Source: Hofstenia miamia (lineage: Eukaryota; Xenacoelomorpha; Acoela; Hofsteniidae). From it: a DNA stretch of 64,000 nt. The stretch spans positions 794,207 through 858,206 of the forward strand of contig CABFPE010000030.1 in the NCBI GenBank assembly GCA_900660155.1. Direction: 5' to 3'. The first letter of the stretch is position 1; every line of letters starts with the position of its first letter. The translations under genes and the position numbers were made by a program. The notes below the pieces were generated by a model, which saw only the letters and a program-made list of their open reading frames with translations, made no database searches and was not told the DNA's origin. Shown here piece by piece: positions 63,721 through 64,000 of the stretch.

Positions 63721-64000
63721 ATTGAAAATGGAGGATGCAAGCTCACAAAGTTATTCTCCCTTCAGAAAGTTTGGAATTACTTCATTAGTGGATTAATTGA
63801 TAGTCAATAATCTTGAAAATATAGAAACGAAATTTGATTTTGGAACAAAATATATCTGCATAGAAACTTGCCGGCTGAATTTCAGGACATCTGAAATTCA
63901 TTAACATTAATATTTACTGTACTAATAGCATATGTATCGTGAGTTAAAATTTAAGATAATTATATAATTATATTATTGTATTAAAATATTTATGGATTAG
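63721..64000. other. window end, nothing recognised
   Basis: AT-rich sequence with no feature. Confidence 0.4.

Noticed and set aside
1-64000. CRISPR arrays, operons, Shine-Dalgarno sites or other bacterial features
   Set aside because: None seen. Spliced genes and transposon content indicate an animal genome.

Overview
This window looks like AT-rich genomic DNA from an invertebrate animal, with sparse spliced host genes and dense, mostly decayed transposons. The evidence is a spliced metazoan-type SUN-domain gene with canonical GT-AG introns, an animal-length transketolase, and remnants of CR1/Jockey-like LINEs, piggyBac, Tc1/mariner, hAT, a THAP-domain gene and a Ty3-like LTR fossil. The phylum cannot be fixed from the sequence alone. 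Two runs of N (11772-12771 and 27367-27626) and seven single-N joins mark an imperfect assembly. Several joins sit against near-duplicate copies, which suggests uncollapsed haplotypes.

Host genes. (1) A SUN-domain nuclear envelope protein lies on the minus strand, 48793 down to 15095. I assembled ten coding exons (2283 nt, 760 aa) with matching splice phases. The order is basic nucleoplasmic N-terminus, one transmembrane helix on a 56-nt exon, coiled-coil lumenal region on a 1205-nt exon, then a C-terminal SUN domain on three exons. (2) A complete 623-aa transketolase lies on the minus strand (54340-56211), uninterrupted in its coding region, with a splice acceptor just upstream of the ATG. 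Two weaker candidates are small ORFs at 956-1333 and 34176-34409.

Layout. 1-14.8 kb is downstream of the SUN gene and is transposon wreckage: several LINEs in both orientations, a piggyBac remnant caught in a 1.1-kb-per-arm palindrome, minisatellites, and three copies of a CCAAT/TATA promoter-like module. 15.1-48.8 kb is the SUN gene. Its introns hold a THAP-domain pseudogene, a foldback-like repeat, an LTR fossil, LINEs, a DDE_3 transposon with terminal inverted repeats, a tRNA-derived SINE, hAT-like MITEs and a mariner fragment. 50.1-54.2 kb holds a LINE scrap, a Tc1-like element and a simple-repeat element. 54.3-56.2 kb is transketolase. 56.6-63.7 kb holds two foldback-type elements whose arms are arrays of short GCGCC/GGCGCT motifs, one carrying a nested MITE, plus two decayed LINEs.

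The most unusual structures are the foldback elements built from GGCGCT-type motif arrays (61.2-62.5 kb, 56.6-58.9 kb, 20.4-21.5 kb) and the dispersed CCAAT/TATA module. The two host genes do not form an operon. SUN proteins anchor the nucleus to the cytoskeleton through the LINC complex, and transketolase works in the non-oxidative pentose phosphate pathway.
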